Assembly (NCBI GenBank): GCA_018827375.1 | Contig: JAHJYW010000048.1 | Location: 1 to 64,000, forward strand | Origin: Alphaproteobacteria bacterium | Lineage (GTDB): Bacteria; Pseudomonadota; Alphaproteobacteria; Caulobacterales; Hyphomonadaceae | DNA length: 64,000 nt | Direction: 5' to 3' | Shown here: piece by piece, positions 43,991 through 52,312 of the stretch | Position numbering within the stretch: position 1 is the first letter of the stretch | Layout of the letters: every line of letters starts with the position of its first letter | Program-made: the position numbers and the translations under genes | Notes under the pieces: generated by a model | Databases searched by the model: none | Told to the model about the DNA's origin: nothing | Seen by the model: the letters and a program-made list of their open reading frames with translations, nothing else

Positions 43991-45620
43991 ATTGACCCTG
44001 TTCGGCCAGCAGCGCCTCAAGCGTTTCGATCCGGTCGGCTTCGGCTGTCGGCTTGTCCCACCGGATACGGTTGATGCGCGGGAAGCGCATGGCCAGGCCT
44101 GACTTGTGTCGCGGCGAGCGCTGCAGGCCCTCGAACGCTACTTCCAGAACCACGCCTGTCTCCTTGTTTGCCGTGACAGAGCGCACCGGCCCGAACCGGT
44201 CGATCGTGTTGGCGCGCACGAAGGCATCAAGCTGTTTCAGTTCCTCATCGGTAAAGCCGAAATAGGCCTTGCCCACCGGGGTCAATTCGTCTGCGCCGTC
44301 ATTCTCGCGCCAGACGCCGAAGGTGAAATCAGAATAGAAGCTGGACCGCTTGCCATGGCCGCGCTGGGCGTACATCAGCACGGCGTCTACGAGATACGGA
44401 TCACGTTTCCACTTGTACCAGAGGCCCTTGGGGCGCCCCGCGAGATAGGCACTGTCCCAGCGTTTCAGCATCACGCCTTCGATTTCCGGGGCAGGGGGAT
44501 CAAGTCGCGCATCGTCCAGCTTTGCCAGCGTCGTGATCGGCACGAGCGGCGACAGGTCGAACCGGTCGCTCTCGATTGTCAGGATGAAATCCTCAAGTCG
44601 CGCGCGGCGTTCGCGGAATGTCAGTCCGCGTACGTCGCGCGATCCGTCGACAAGAAGATCATAGGCGCGGATGAACGCAGGATGCGTCTCCATTTGTTTC
44701 TTTGACACGGTCTTGCGGTTGAGGCGCTGCTGCAGCGCGTTAAAGGGCGCGACCGTGCCATCGGGATTGCGCACCAGCAGTTCGCCGTCGAGCGTGCCTT
44801 CATAGTCCATCGCGGCAACCACATCGGGGAAGGCGTGCGAAATGTCATCGCCGGTACGTGTGTAGATGCGTCGCGCGTCACGCTCAGCTGAGGCCTGCAC
44901 GCGGATACCGTCATATTTCCATTCGGCGGCGAAGGCCTCGGCGGTGATGACGGACGGGTCGATTGCATCCGGATTGTCGCGGTCGGCCTTGGGCACCAGC
45001 GGGTGGGCGAGCATGACCGGCCGGAAGGGTGCGGCAATATCTGGCGTTGGTTTCTCTGCGCGGTCTTCGAGCCATGCGAAGAGCGATTCGTAGGGCGGTG
45101 CGAGGCCGTGCCAGATTTCCTCGATCTCGGTCACGTCCTTGTTGCCGAACTCCGCCAGCGCCAGTTTCGCGAGCCGCGCGGAGACGCCGATGCGCAGGCC
45201 GCCCGTCAGCAGCTTGAGGAAGGCCCAGCGGCCCGTCGCGTCGAGGCCGTCGAGCCATCCGGCCACAAGGCGCGGTGTCTCGGCGCGCGTTGCCTCGCTG
45301 AGTGTTTCGACAATATCCGATAGCGGCGGTGTGCGGTTGGCCCCGCGCGTATCCGGCCAGACGAGGCTGACAGTTTCTGCCAGGTCGCCGACATAGTCAT
45401 AGGAGAGCGCGAAGAGTTCGGCATCCATGCGCCCGTCCATGAGCGAGCGGATCATGGCGGGCTTGGCGTTCGGAATGTCGAGATCGCCGGTGATGGCGCC
45501 GAGGGCATAGCCGCGGTCAGGGTCCGGCGCGGCGCCGAAATAGGCGGCCATCAGGCGCAGCTTGCCGTTGCGGGAAGGCGTCAGGACCAGTCGGTCTAGG
45601 AGATCGGCAAAGGCTTGCAT
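43989..45620 (-). CDS. ATP-dependent DNA ligase of the damage-response module (LIG)
   Basis: This 543-residue ligase seals DNA nicks using ATP. An N-terminal DNA-binding domain (about residues 1-200) precedes the nucleotidyl transferase domain. Motif I is EWKYDGIR with the AMP-accepting Lys235. YTRTGDDIS and LDGELLV follow, then GVMLKRWDSAYLAGRPKG and WYKWKRD (motifs IV-V), and an OB-fold end with FEGLQRSPRHKSGLAMRFPR. This is the bacterial type named cisplatin damage response ligase. It normally travels with an MBL exonuclease, an Lhr helicase and a phosphoesterase; all three are in this window. Confidence 0.93.
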   Translation of the reverse strand: MQAFADLLDRLVLTPSRNGKLRLMAAYFGAAPDPDRGYALGAITGDLDIPNAKPAMIRSLMDGRMDAELFALSYDYVGDLAETVSLVWPDTRGANRTPPLSDIVETLSEATRAETPRLVAGWLDGLDATGRWAFLKLLTGGLRIGVSARLAKLALAEFGNKDVTEIEEIWHGLAPPYESLFAWLEDRAEKPTPDIAAPFRPVMLAHPLVPKADRDNPDAIDPSVITAEAFAAEWKYDGIRVQASAERDARRIYTRTGDDISHAFPDVVAAMDYEGTLDGELLVRNPDGTVAPFNALQQRLNRKTVSKKQMETHPAFIRAYDLLVDGSRDVRGLTFRERRARLEDFILTIESDRFDLSPLVPITTLAKLDDARLDPPAPEIEGVMLKRWDSAYLAGRPKGLWYKWKRDPYLVDAVLMYAQRGHGKRSSFYSDFTFGVWRENDGADELTPVGKAYFGFTDEELKQLDAFVRANTIDRFGPVRSVTANKETGVVLEVAFEGLQRSPRHKSGLAMRFPRINRIRWDKPTAEADRIETLEALLAEQGQ

Positions 45621-45714
45621 GCAGACTTACATAAGGCCAAACAGGGTTGATGACAGCGTCGGAAACAGGCGCGCAGCCGATAATGGCCCATACGTCTCAA
45701 AGGGAATTTCGTTC

Positions 45715-46329
45715 ATGACGCTCACGCTCCACCATCTCAACGCCTCCCGCTCGCAGCGCATTGTCTGGCTGCTGGCCGAACTCGGCGTGCCGCACGAGAT
45801 TGTCCACTACAAGCGCAATGCCGTGACAAACCTGGCACCGCCGGAGCTGCTCAAGATCCACCCGATGGGCAAGTCGCCGCTGCTGGAAGACGGCGATGTC
45901 GTGATCGCCGAGACGGGCGCCATCGCAGAATACCTGATGGGCAAGTATGACACCGACTTCCACCTTCACCCGCGCCCAAGCTCGCCGGAATTCCCGCGCT
46001 ATCTGGAATGGCTACACGCGGCCGAGGGCGCCATCTTCCTGCCGGGCCTGCTGCAGGTCTATTTTGCCCGCGTCGACATGACGGGCAATCCCGCCAAGGA
46101 GATGATGGCGGCAGAGCGCGAGAAGGCGGCCAGCACGATCGAGGCACACTTGGCCAAGCATTCATACTTCGCAGGTGAGCGCTTCACGGCCGCTGACTGC
46201 CTGATGGGCTTCCAGATCCTGATGTCCGATGCGCAAGGCGGCCTCGAAAACCGGCCCGCAACGAAGGCTTGGTTCGAGAAGATGAAAGCACGCCCTGCCT
46301 ATCAGAAGATGCTGGAAGTGGGCATCTAG
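45715..46329 (+). CDS. Glutathione S-transferase family protein
   Basis: This 204-residue GST has a thioredoxin-like N-terminal domain beginning MTLTLHHLNASRSQRIVWLL, where Ser12 or Arg13 would sit at the glutathione sulfur. MGKSPLLEDGDVVIAETGAI holds the cis-Pro and the gamma-glutamyl-binding motif. The C-terminal helical domain includes FAGERFTAADCLMGF. It probably conjugates glutathione to electrophiles in the cytosol. AAGGGAA precedes the start at 45715; the longer frame reaches back into the ligase promoter region. It is divergent from LIG. Confidence 0.9.
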   Translation: MTLTLHHLNASRSQRIVWLLAELGVPHEIVHYKRNAVTNLAPPELLKIHPMGKSPLLEDGDVVIAETGAIAEYLMGKYDTDFHLHPRPSSPEFPRYLEWLHAAEGAIFLPGLLQVYFARVDMTGNPAKEMMAAEREKAASTIEAHLAKHSYFAGERFTAADCLMGFQILMSDAQGGLENRPATKAWFEKMKARPAYQKMLEVGI

Positions 46330-46336
46330 GCTCGGC

Positions 46337-47545
46337 CTATTTGCACACGTCCGGGTTTGCATCGCAGAGTGCCATCACCGAGCTGATCCAGCGCGTATAG
46401 CCCTGCAGGTTGGTGTAGCGGCCATTATAGTCGCCTGCGCAGAACTCACCGGTGGTGCGGTTCTGCTCGACGACGGACAGCACGCCGACAACCGTCTTGG
46501 TGCCGTCTGCTTCCGTGATGTAAAGCGGGCCGCCGCTGTCCCCGACACATGGGCCTGCGCCACCTGCTGTGGCGACATTGATCAGTGACGGTCCGTCAGC
46601 GGTGATCTTGAGCTGGGTCGACATCAGGTCGTTCGACAGGTTGCCGCCATAATGAGTGAGGCCCCAGCCGGCCATGTCGGCCATCGGATAATTGGCAGGG
46701 GCCAGCGGCTTCTGTGTGTCACCATAGCGGGCAACGGGCACATCGGCGATGGGCGCGATCTGCGCGTCGTTAAGACGGATCAGGGCGAGGTCATTGGCGT
46801 AGCCGTTGGCCGTGCCGAGATAGCCCGCATGGCAGACGGCGACCGTCGCGCTGGTGACCTTGGCAAGCGGGCTGCGCAGATTGGCCGCGTCACCGATCAG
46901 GCGCAGTTCCTGGTAATCATCGTCCACGCAATGGGCTGCCGTGACGAACCAGTTCTGGGCGATGCGCGTGGCGCTGCAATGGCCACTGGTGATTGTGCCG
47001 TCGGGCTGGGGCGCGCGGGGTTCGAGCTTCACGATGCCGGGGAAGCTGGCCAGCGTGGCGGCGAGGCCGTTGACGGCTTCGGTCCCGGCGAGGCTCTCGT
47101 CCTGGACCTTGGCGCCGGAAACTGTAGCAACTGTTGGTGTTGGCGGGCTGCCAGCTGGGCGGCCACAGCTGGCGGCATTGAGCGAGGCGAGCGAGAGCTC
47201 TGGCATCTGCACGGCGAGCGCCATGCCGCCGACGGATTCCGGCTGCAGGGCGGTTTCTTCAGTTGTTTCCGGGGTGATTTCGAGGACTTCTGTGTCCGTT
47301 CCGGGTCCGTTCGGTGCGACTTCCGTGTCCGTTGTGGGGGTGCTCGCAGGTGTTTCGGGCACCACTTCGACGGAACTCGTCACCGTGTCGTCGAAGAGGT
47401 TGCCAGGCAGCTGGTCCAGCGTGCCGGACGTGTCGTCCGATTTCTCGGCGGCGGTCTCTGGCGGGTCACCCGGCAGGCGGATGGCGTCGCAGGCGGCGAG
47501 CGCGAACAGGGCGGCCGTGGCCGCGATGAGGGCTGGGTGTTTCAT
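46337..47545 (-). CDS. Trypsin-like serine protease lipoprotein
   Basis: This 402-residue lipoprotein (LAACDAI, Cys19) has a long Thr/Glu/Pro/Val-rich linker (about residues 25-105) and a chymotrypsin-fold protease domain. The catalytic triad is intact: His205 in VTAAHC, Asp252 in ANDLALI and Ser337 in GDSGGP. Several cysteines are placed as in eukaryotic-like S1A proteases. It is presumably anchored in the envelope with the protease domain held away from the membrane. It sits between LIG and EXO on the same strand, with EXO 57 bp upstream. The longer frame to 47590 is not needed. Confidence 0.9.
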   Translation of the reverse strand: MKHPALIAATAALFALAACDAIRLPGDPPETAAEKSDDTSGTLDQLPGNLFDDTVTSSVEVVPETPASTPTTDTEVAPNGPGTDTEVLEITPETTEETALQPESVGGMALAVQMPELSLASLNAASCGRPAGSPPTPTVATVSGAKVQDESLAGTEAVNGLAATLASFPGIVKLEPRAPQPDGTITSGHCSATRIAQNWFVTAAHCVDDDYQELRLIGDAANLRSPLAKVTSATVAVCHAGYLGTANGYANDLALIRLNDAQIAPIADVPVARYGDTQKPLAPANYPMADMAGWGLTHYGGNLSNDLMSTQLKITADGPSLINVATAGGAGPCVGDSGGPLYITEADGTKTVVGVLSVVEQNRTTGEFCAGDYNGRYTNLQGYTRWISSVMALCDANPDVCK

Positions 47546-47602
47546 ATCGTCCCCTTTGAAAGCACCGATGGCCCTTACTAAAGGGGCCAAGGCGCGGCGG
47601 GG

Positions 47603-48631
47603 TCAACCTGCCTCGTCGTCATAGGCGACCATGCGCAGGGGGCGGGCACGGCGGCCTTCCAGCTCTGCCCAGCGCACGAGGGCGTCTTCGCGGCCATAGG
47701 TGACCCAGAGTTCTTCGGGGTTCACTTCGCGTACGGTCTCGGTCAGTTCGTCCCAGTCGGCATGGTCGGAGATCACCAGTGGCAGTTCGACGCCGCGCTG
47801 TTTTGCCCGCTGTTTTATGCTCATCCAGCCGGAGGCGAAGCCGAGGATCGGGTCGGGGAAGCGCTGGGCCCATTTGCCTTCGAAGGCGCCGGGTGGGGCG
47901 ACGATGATCTTGCCGCGAAACGCCTCGCGGGCGGCCCTGGATGTGTCGTCACTTGTGGCGAGAACCAGAGTGCCGAGATCGATGCCAACTGACTGGTAGT
48001 GCGCGCAGAGCTTTTCGAGACTGCCATGGATGAAGATGGGCTCGTCATAGCCCGCGAGCCGCAGGTGGCGGATCACGCGCTGGGCCTTGCCGAGCGAATA
48101 GGCGCCGATGCAATGGGCGCGTTCGGGAAAGTCGGTCACGCTTTGCAGCAGGCGATTGATCTCGTGGCCCGTATCTGGATGGCGGAAGACAGGCAGGGCG
48201 AAGGTCGCCTCGGAGATGAACACATGTGTGTTCTCGACCGGCTCGAAACTAGCGCAGGTCGGGTCGAAACGGCGTTTGTAGTCGCCGGTAAAGGTCATGC
48301 GCAGGCCCTTGTGCTCGACCACGACCTGGGCCGAGCCGAGGATGTGTCCGGCGGGCGCGAGCCAGACGGTGACGCCGTTGATCTCGATGGTTTCGCCATA
48401 TTCGAGGGCCTGCGTGGACTTGGCGAAATTGGTGCCATAGCGGCAGGCCATGATGGCGAGCGTGTCGGGGTGGGCGAGCACTTTGCCATGACCGCCGCGC
48501 GCATGATCTGAATGGCCGTGGCTGATGACGGCCCGTTCGACCGCGCCGCGCACCGGATCGAGATAGAAATCCCCTGGGGGGCAATAGAGGCCCTTGGGTG
48601 TCGGCTGCAGCAGGAGATCAGGGCGAAGCAT
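47603..48631 (-). CDS. Ligase-associated metallo-beta-lactamase exonuclease (EXO)
   Basis: This 342-residue MBL/beta-CASP-like nuclease carries the metal motif SHGHSDHARGG (His38, His40, Asp42, His43). LAPAGHILGSAQVV supplies the next His, and FTGDYKRRFDPT the bridging Asp. ISEATFALPVFRHP and SLGKAQRVI are hallmarks of the ligase-associated exonuclease family, which digests DNA from 3' ends. The Met at 48631 starts the family-like sequence (MLRPDLLLQPTPKGLYCPPG). LIG lies 2 kb downstream on the same strand. The Hsp70-like gene diverges from it. Confidence 0.92.
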   Translation of the reverse strand: MLRPDLLLQPTPKGLYCPPGDFYLDPVRGAVERAVISHGHSDHARGGHGKVLAHPDTLAIMACRYGTNFAKSTQALEYGETIEINGVTVWLAPAGHILGSAQVVVEHKGLRMTFTGDYKRRFDPTCASFEPVENTHVFISEATFALPVFRHPDTGHEINRLLQSVTDFPERAHCIGAYSLGKAQRVIRHLRLAGYDEPIFIHGSLEKLCAHYQSVGIDLGTLVLATSDDTSRAAREAFRGKIIVAPPGAFEGKWAQRFPDPILGFASGWMSIKQRAKQRGVELPLVISDHADWDELTETVREVNPEELWVTYGREDALVRWAELEGRRARPLRMVAYDDEAG

Positions 48632-48747
48632 GTTCAGAATGTAGGCGATTGCACAAAGCGGGGAAGGGGCTGGCTGCGGCGCCTTTCGCTTTTGGTTCAA
48701 GTGGGCTAGGCGACTTAGCCGCATTCCCCGCACCGAGGGCACCTCCC

Positions 48748-49983
48748 ATGCAAGTCGGCATCGATTTCGGCACGTCCAACACGTCCATCGCGTTTCGCAG
48801 CGCCAAGGGCACACAGCTGATCGCGCTGGAGCCGGACGCAACGTCGATCCCGACGGCGGTCTTTTATGGCTCGACGTCGGGCGAATATGCCATCGGCGCG
48901 GAGGCGGTGAGTGCCTACGAGTCCGGCGAGGAAGGCCGTTTGATGCGGTCGATCAAGTCTGTGCTTGGTTCGTCTTTGATTGACGAGACGACGGAAGTGG
49001 GCCGGCGGCGCCTGCCGTTTCGCGATGTGATCGCGCATTTCCTGACGCGGGTGATTGCCCGCGCCGAGGCGGAGACGGGCGAGCGGGTCGACTCGGTGAT
49101 CCAGGGACGGCCGGTCTCGTTCAATGACCGCCATCCGGAACTTGATGCACGGGCGCAGACCATCCTTGAGGCCTGTCTCAATGTGGCGGGCGTGAATGAG
49201 GTCGAGTTCCTTGACGAACCGGTGGCGGCGGCGCGCTCTGTCAGCTTCGAGGCGGGCCGTGAAAAGCTGGTCTTCGTGGTCGATATCGGCGGCGGTACAT
49301 CGGACTTTTCGGTCGTGCGTATTTCAGCCGACAATACAGGCTTCGATGTGCTGGGCAGCGCCGGGCTCTATGTCGGGGGTAATGATTTCGACCACATGCT
49401 CAGCTTTCACGAACTGTCGAAACTGTTCGGGCATATGGAGACGCTGTCGCTGAACGGATTGCCGGTGCCGTCAGCGCCCTATTCGATCCTGTCGGACTGG
49501 AAGAGCTTGAACAAGCTCTACACGCGCGATGTGCAGAAGCAGATCACCTGGATGAAGATGAACAGTCCGCAGAGCGAAGGGATCCTCGCCTTCGACTATC
49601 TGGTGCGCCACCACGAGGCCCACGGCTATGCCAAGCGCACCGAGCAGATCAAGATCGGCCTCAGCGGCGCCGACCAGCAGGTATTCGCCTATGATACGCC
49701 GGATGCGCACCTCGAAAAAATCGTCGCGCGGGCCGCATTCGAGGGGCTGATCGACGAGGCGATTTCCAAGATGGACGCGGTGGCGGTCGAGTGCCTTGCG
49801 CGGGCAGGGGCGAGGCCGGAGCAGATCACCGATATCGTCATGGTGGGCGGCTCGACCTTCATTCCGCTGGTGCAGGACAGGCTGGCAGCCCGGTTCGGCA
49901 ATGCGACCCTGTCAGCGAACGATCGCTTCGGCGCGGTGGCCAAGGGCCTCGCTGTGCATGGGGCGGCGATGGCGAAGGCCTAG
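48748..49983 (+). CDS. Hsp70-family protein, nucleotide-binding domain only (YegD-like)
   Basis: This 411-residue actin/Hsp70-fold ATPase begins QVGIDFGTSNTSIAFR (phosphate 1). FLDEPVAAARSVSF and VVDIGGGTSDFSVVR (phosphate 2), YVGGNDFDHML and IVMVGGSTFIPLV (adenosine) complete the nucleotide site. It stops there; no peptide-binding domain follows. This fits YegD-like proteins, whose clients are unknown. The start at 48748 begins the conserved domain. It is divergent from EXO with 116 bp between them. This shared promoter region raises the possibility of joint control with the DNA repair gene, though YegD-like genes occur in many contexts. Confidence 0.88.
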   Translation: MQVGIDFGTSNTSIAFRSAKGTQLIALEPDATSIPTAVFYGSTSGEYAIGAEAVSAYESGEEGRLMRSIKSVLGSSLIDETTEVGRRRLPFRDVIAHFLTRVIARAEAETGERVDSVIQGRPVSFNDRHPELDARAQTILEACLNVAGVNEVEFLDEPVAAARSVSFEAGREKLVFVVDIGGGTSDFSVVRISADNTGFDVLGSAGLYVGGNDFDHMLSFHELSKLFGHMETLSLNGLPVPSAPYSILSDWKSLNKLYTRDVQKQITWMKMNSPQSEGILAFDYLVRHHEAHGYAKRTEQIKIGLSGADQQVFAYDTPDAHLEKIVARAAFEGLIDEAISKMDAVAVECLARAGARPEQITDIVMVGGSTFIPLVQDRLAARFGNATLSANDRFGAVAKGLAVHGAAMAKA

Positions 49984-50469
49984 TCAGGCTTTCTTGCGGA
50001 ACAGGGCTTCGGCGGATGCCCGAAAGGCATTGGCGTCTTCGGCGCTGTGGAAGGGGCTGGAGGCGAACGTCCTGCCGTCCGGCGCGGTGAGCATGACTCT
50101 CCACATGTCCTGCGTTTCCACCCAGTCGAGCTGTTTCAGCGCGAACCGCACCTGATCGCGCGGTGTGAAGGCATGCATCTCAGCCGGGCGGAACGGGCGG
50201 TGGACCGTGATGCTGAGATGGCCTGGCGATATCATCCACCGGGATGAGGCGACGATCATGGCCGCGCCGAGAAAGAATGTCCCGATGAGCCAAGTGGCGA
50301 GCACGATGAGGACAATCACGGGCGAGACAGAACCGGGCGGCCACAGGCCGTGCCGCAGGAGCCAGGCCGGGATCAGCAGCGTGGCCAAACCTGCCAGCAC
50401 CAGCATGAGACGGACCACAAGCGTGGTGGGAATGTCATGGTCGATCCGGGTGGTGCGTGGTGGTGCCAT
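49984..50469 (-). CDS. Hypothetical membrane protein, PH-like C-terminal part
   Basis: This 161-residue protein has two membrane segments (about residues 20-40 and 48-72). A cytoplasmic tail has a strand pattern like a small PH domain (GHLSITVHRPFRPAEMHAF, DQVRFALKQLDWVETQDMW, TFASSPFHSAEDANAFRAS). I do not recognise a named family. The Met at 50469 lies 4 bp after the upstream lipoprotein gene's stop, so the two are probably co-transcribed. It is convergent with the Hsp70-like gene, with stop codons abutting. Confidence 0.6.
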   Translation of the reverse strand: MAPPRTTRIDHDIPTTLVVRLMLVLAGLATLLIPAWLLRHGLWPPGSVSPVIVLIVLATWLIGTFFLGAAMIVASSRWMISPGHLSITVHRPFRPAEMHAFTPRDQVRFALKQLDWVETQDMWRVMLTAPDGRTFASSPFHSAEDANAFRASAEALFRKKA

Positions 50470-50473
50470 TACC

Positions 50474-51277
50474 TTAGCCAGCCGACATGCCGCGCACATG
50501 CGCAGCGCGGATGGGCAGCGGGAGTTTCACAAGCGCCTCGTAGATCGTGATCATGGCCTTGCAAGCGGCCATGGCCTGTTCATCCGTCGGGTCCGGCGTG
50601 CCGATATAAGTCGCGCCGCTGGCGGCCTCTGGCGTATCCTGCAAAACCTCGACCATCCATTGCTGAACCTCATCAGGCGGCGTGATGGTGACGGCACCTG
50701 GGGCAGGCATATTCATGATGTCGAGCGTGATGGCGCTTTCGGTATTGCGCAATTGAGACCAACGGTCGGAGTCGATCCGGGGCGCTAGTCCCATCAGCAC
50801 GCGCGCGCAAGCCTGCGCGTCTGTCTGCTCATATTCGTAGTATGACTGGAGTGTCACTTCGGCAGCATCTGATGCCTGCTGATCCGTGGCGCGGAGCATT
50901 GCCTTGCTGGATTCTTCAAGCAGTATTGGCCTGATAGCCTCGGCTCCGGCCTCTGTTGCCTCAAGATAGGTTGCGCCTGCGCCGCGGGCCTTCGTACCTG
51001 CGTCAAGGAAGAGGGGCTCAGTGTCCGTACGCAGGCGGAAGAGCGCAAGTATCAGGGCCACCTCCATTCGTCCCAGGGCAGCGGCCTTGTGGAACTCGGG
51101 CAAGACCTGCGCCCTGAATTCGGCACGGCGAAGGGCGAACGTGTCCGCGTCGGTGAGGTCCAGTTCCGCCTGACCGTCCCGCGGCGCGGCCGGCATCAGC
51201 GCTTTTGAGACACAGGCTGCCAGAAGCAGGCCTGCGCTGATCAGGGCCGCCAGGAGCAATACTTGAGTCTGCGTCAT
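50474..51277 (-). CDS. Unknown lipoprotein, copy 1 of a tandem pair
   Basis: This 267-residue lipoprotein (LLLAACVS, Cys22) is unrecognised. Its body is mostly helical, with Sel1-like features near VLPEFHKAAALGRMEVALIL. It shares two long blocks with the next gene upstream: EESxKAMLRATDQQASDxAEVTL near residue 125, and YIGTPDPTDEQAMA then MITIYE and RGMSAG at the C-terminus. A possible lipid-anchored periplasmic role is all that can be said. It overlaps no gene and is followed by a small membrane protein gene. Confidence 0.75.
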   Translation of the reverse strand: MTQTQVLLLAALISAGLLLAACVSKALMPAAPRDGQAELDLTDADTFALRRAEFRAQVLPEFHKAAALGRMEVALILALFRLRTDTEPLFLDAGTKARGAGATYLEATEAGAEAIRPILLEESSKAMLRATDQQASDAAEVTLQSYYEYEQTDAQACARVLMGLAPRIDSDRWSQLRNTESAITLDIMNMPAPGAVTITPPDEVQQWMVEVLQDTPEAASGATYIGTPDPTDEQAMAACKAMITIYEALVKLPLPIRAAHVRGMSAG

Positions 51278-51352
51278 TGACTGAATGCCTCTCCATATTT
51301 GGTCTCCGGCACTACAGGCGTCGAAAGAGGGGCAACGGGGTCAACGCGAGCT

Positions 51353-52150
51353 TCAGCCTGCCGACATGCCGCGCATATAGGCGGCGCGGCGGGCCAGCGG
51401 CAGTTTGCCAAGCTCCTCGTAGATCGTGATCATTGTGTTGCATATGGCCATGGCCTGTTCATCGGTCGGATCGGGCGTGCCGATATAGGTGGCGCCGGTG
51501 CCCGCTGCCGGTTTGTCCCTGAAGACGTCGCCCATCCATGTCTGGACATCCTCTATTGGCGTCACGCGGAAACCGCCCTGGTCAGGCGCATTCAGGATGT
51601 CGACGGTGATGGCGCTTTCGGCATTTCGCAGTTCAGCCAGCCGGTCGGAGGTGAGCAGGGGCGAGAGGCCGATGGCAGTGCGGGCGCAATCCTGCACGGC
51701 GGTTGTCTCGAATTCGCGGAACTCCTTGAGCGTCACTTCGGCAAAATCTGACGCCTGCTGGTCGGTGGCGCGCAGCATGGCCTTGTTTGATTCTTCGATC
51801 AGTACTGGCCGGATGGCGTCGCCGCCGGCGCGCCCAGCTTCTGTATAGGTGGCGCCCTCGCGGCGGGCCTGGGCCGCGGTCTCAAGAAACACGGTTTCCG
51901 TTTCCGGACGCAGGCGGAAAAGGGCGAGGAACAGCGCTGCATCCATCTGGCCATTGGCCGCAGCGGTCTCGAATTCCGGGATGATCTTCGCCTGCAGTTC
52001 GGCCTCGTCAGTGGTGAATGCGCCGGTGTCGCCACTGTCCAGCTGTGCTTCGCCGTCCGGCGCCGGTAGCGGCTCTTGCTTGCCGCAGGCGACCAGCAGC
52101 AGGCCTGCACTGAGCAGGACGATATGCATGAAATTCCGAGTGTGCGTCAT
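51353..52150 (-). CDS. Unknown lipoprotein, copy 2 of a tandem pair
   Basis: This 265-residue lipoprotein (LLLVACGK, Cys22) is a paralogue of the downstream gene. They are similar throughout and identical in the last stretch RGMSAG. Shared features are the acidic N-terminal region after the lipobox, EFETAAANGQMDAALFLALF, the ATDQQASDFAEVTL block and YIGTPDPTDEQAM. Two cysteines (DCARTAIG and ICNTMI) recur in the same places and may form a disulfide. The start at 52150 begins the signal peptide. A serine hydrolase gene diverges from it, 162 bp away. Confidence 0.75.
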   Translation of the reverse strand: MTHTRNFMHIVLLSAGLLLVACGKQEPLPAPDGEAQLDSGDTGAFTTDEAELQAKIIPEFETAAANGQMDAALFLALFRLRPETETVFLETAAQARREGATYTEAGRAGGDAIRPVLIEESNKAMLRATDQQASDFAEVTLKEFREFETTAVQDCARTAIGLSPLLTSDRLAELRNAESAITVDILNAPDQGGFRVTPIEDVQTWMGDVFRDKPAAGTGATYIGTPDPTDEQAMAICNTMITIYEELGKLPLARRAAYMRGMSAG

Positions 52151-52312
52151 TGGCGAAAGGCCTCCCCGTTCTGTCTTCAGGATTAGAGGCGTCATAAGGG
52201 GCGCAAACGGGTCAGGGCGCTCATGGGGTTGTGCAAATCTTAACTGCCCCGCCATACTTGCGACATGAAGCGATGTGCATAGAGTTGCGCACTCAACAGG
52301 AGAGATTTGCCC

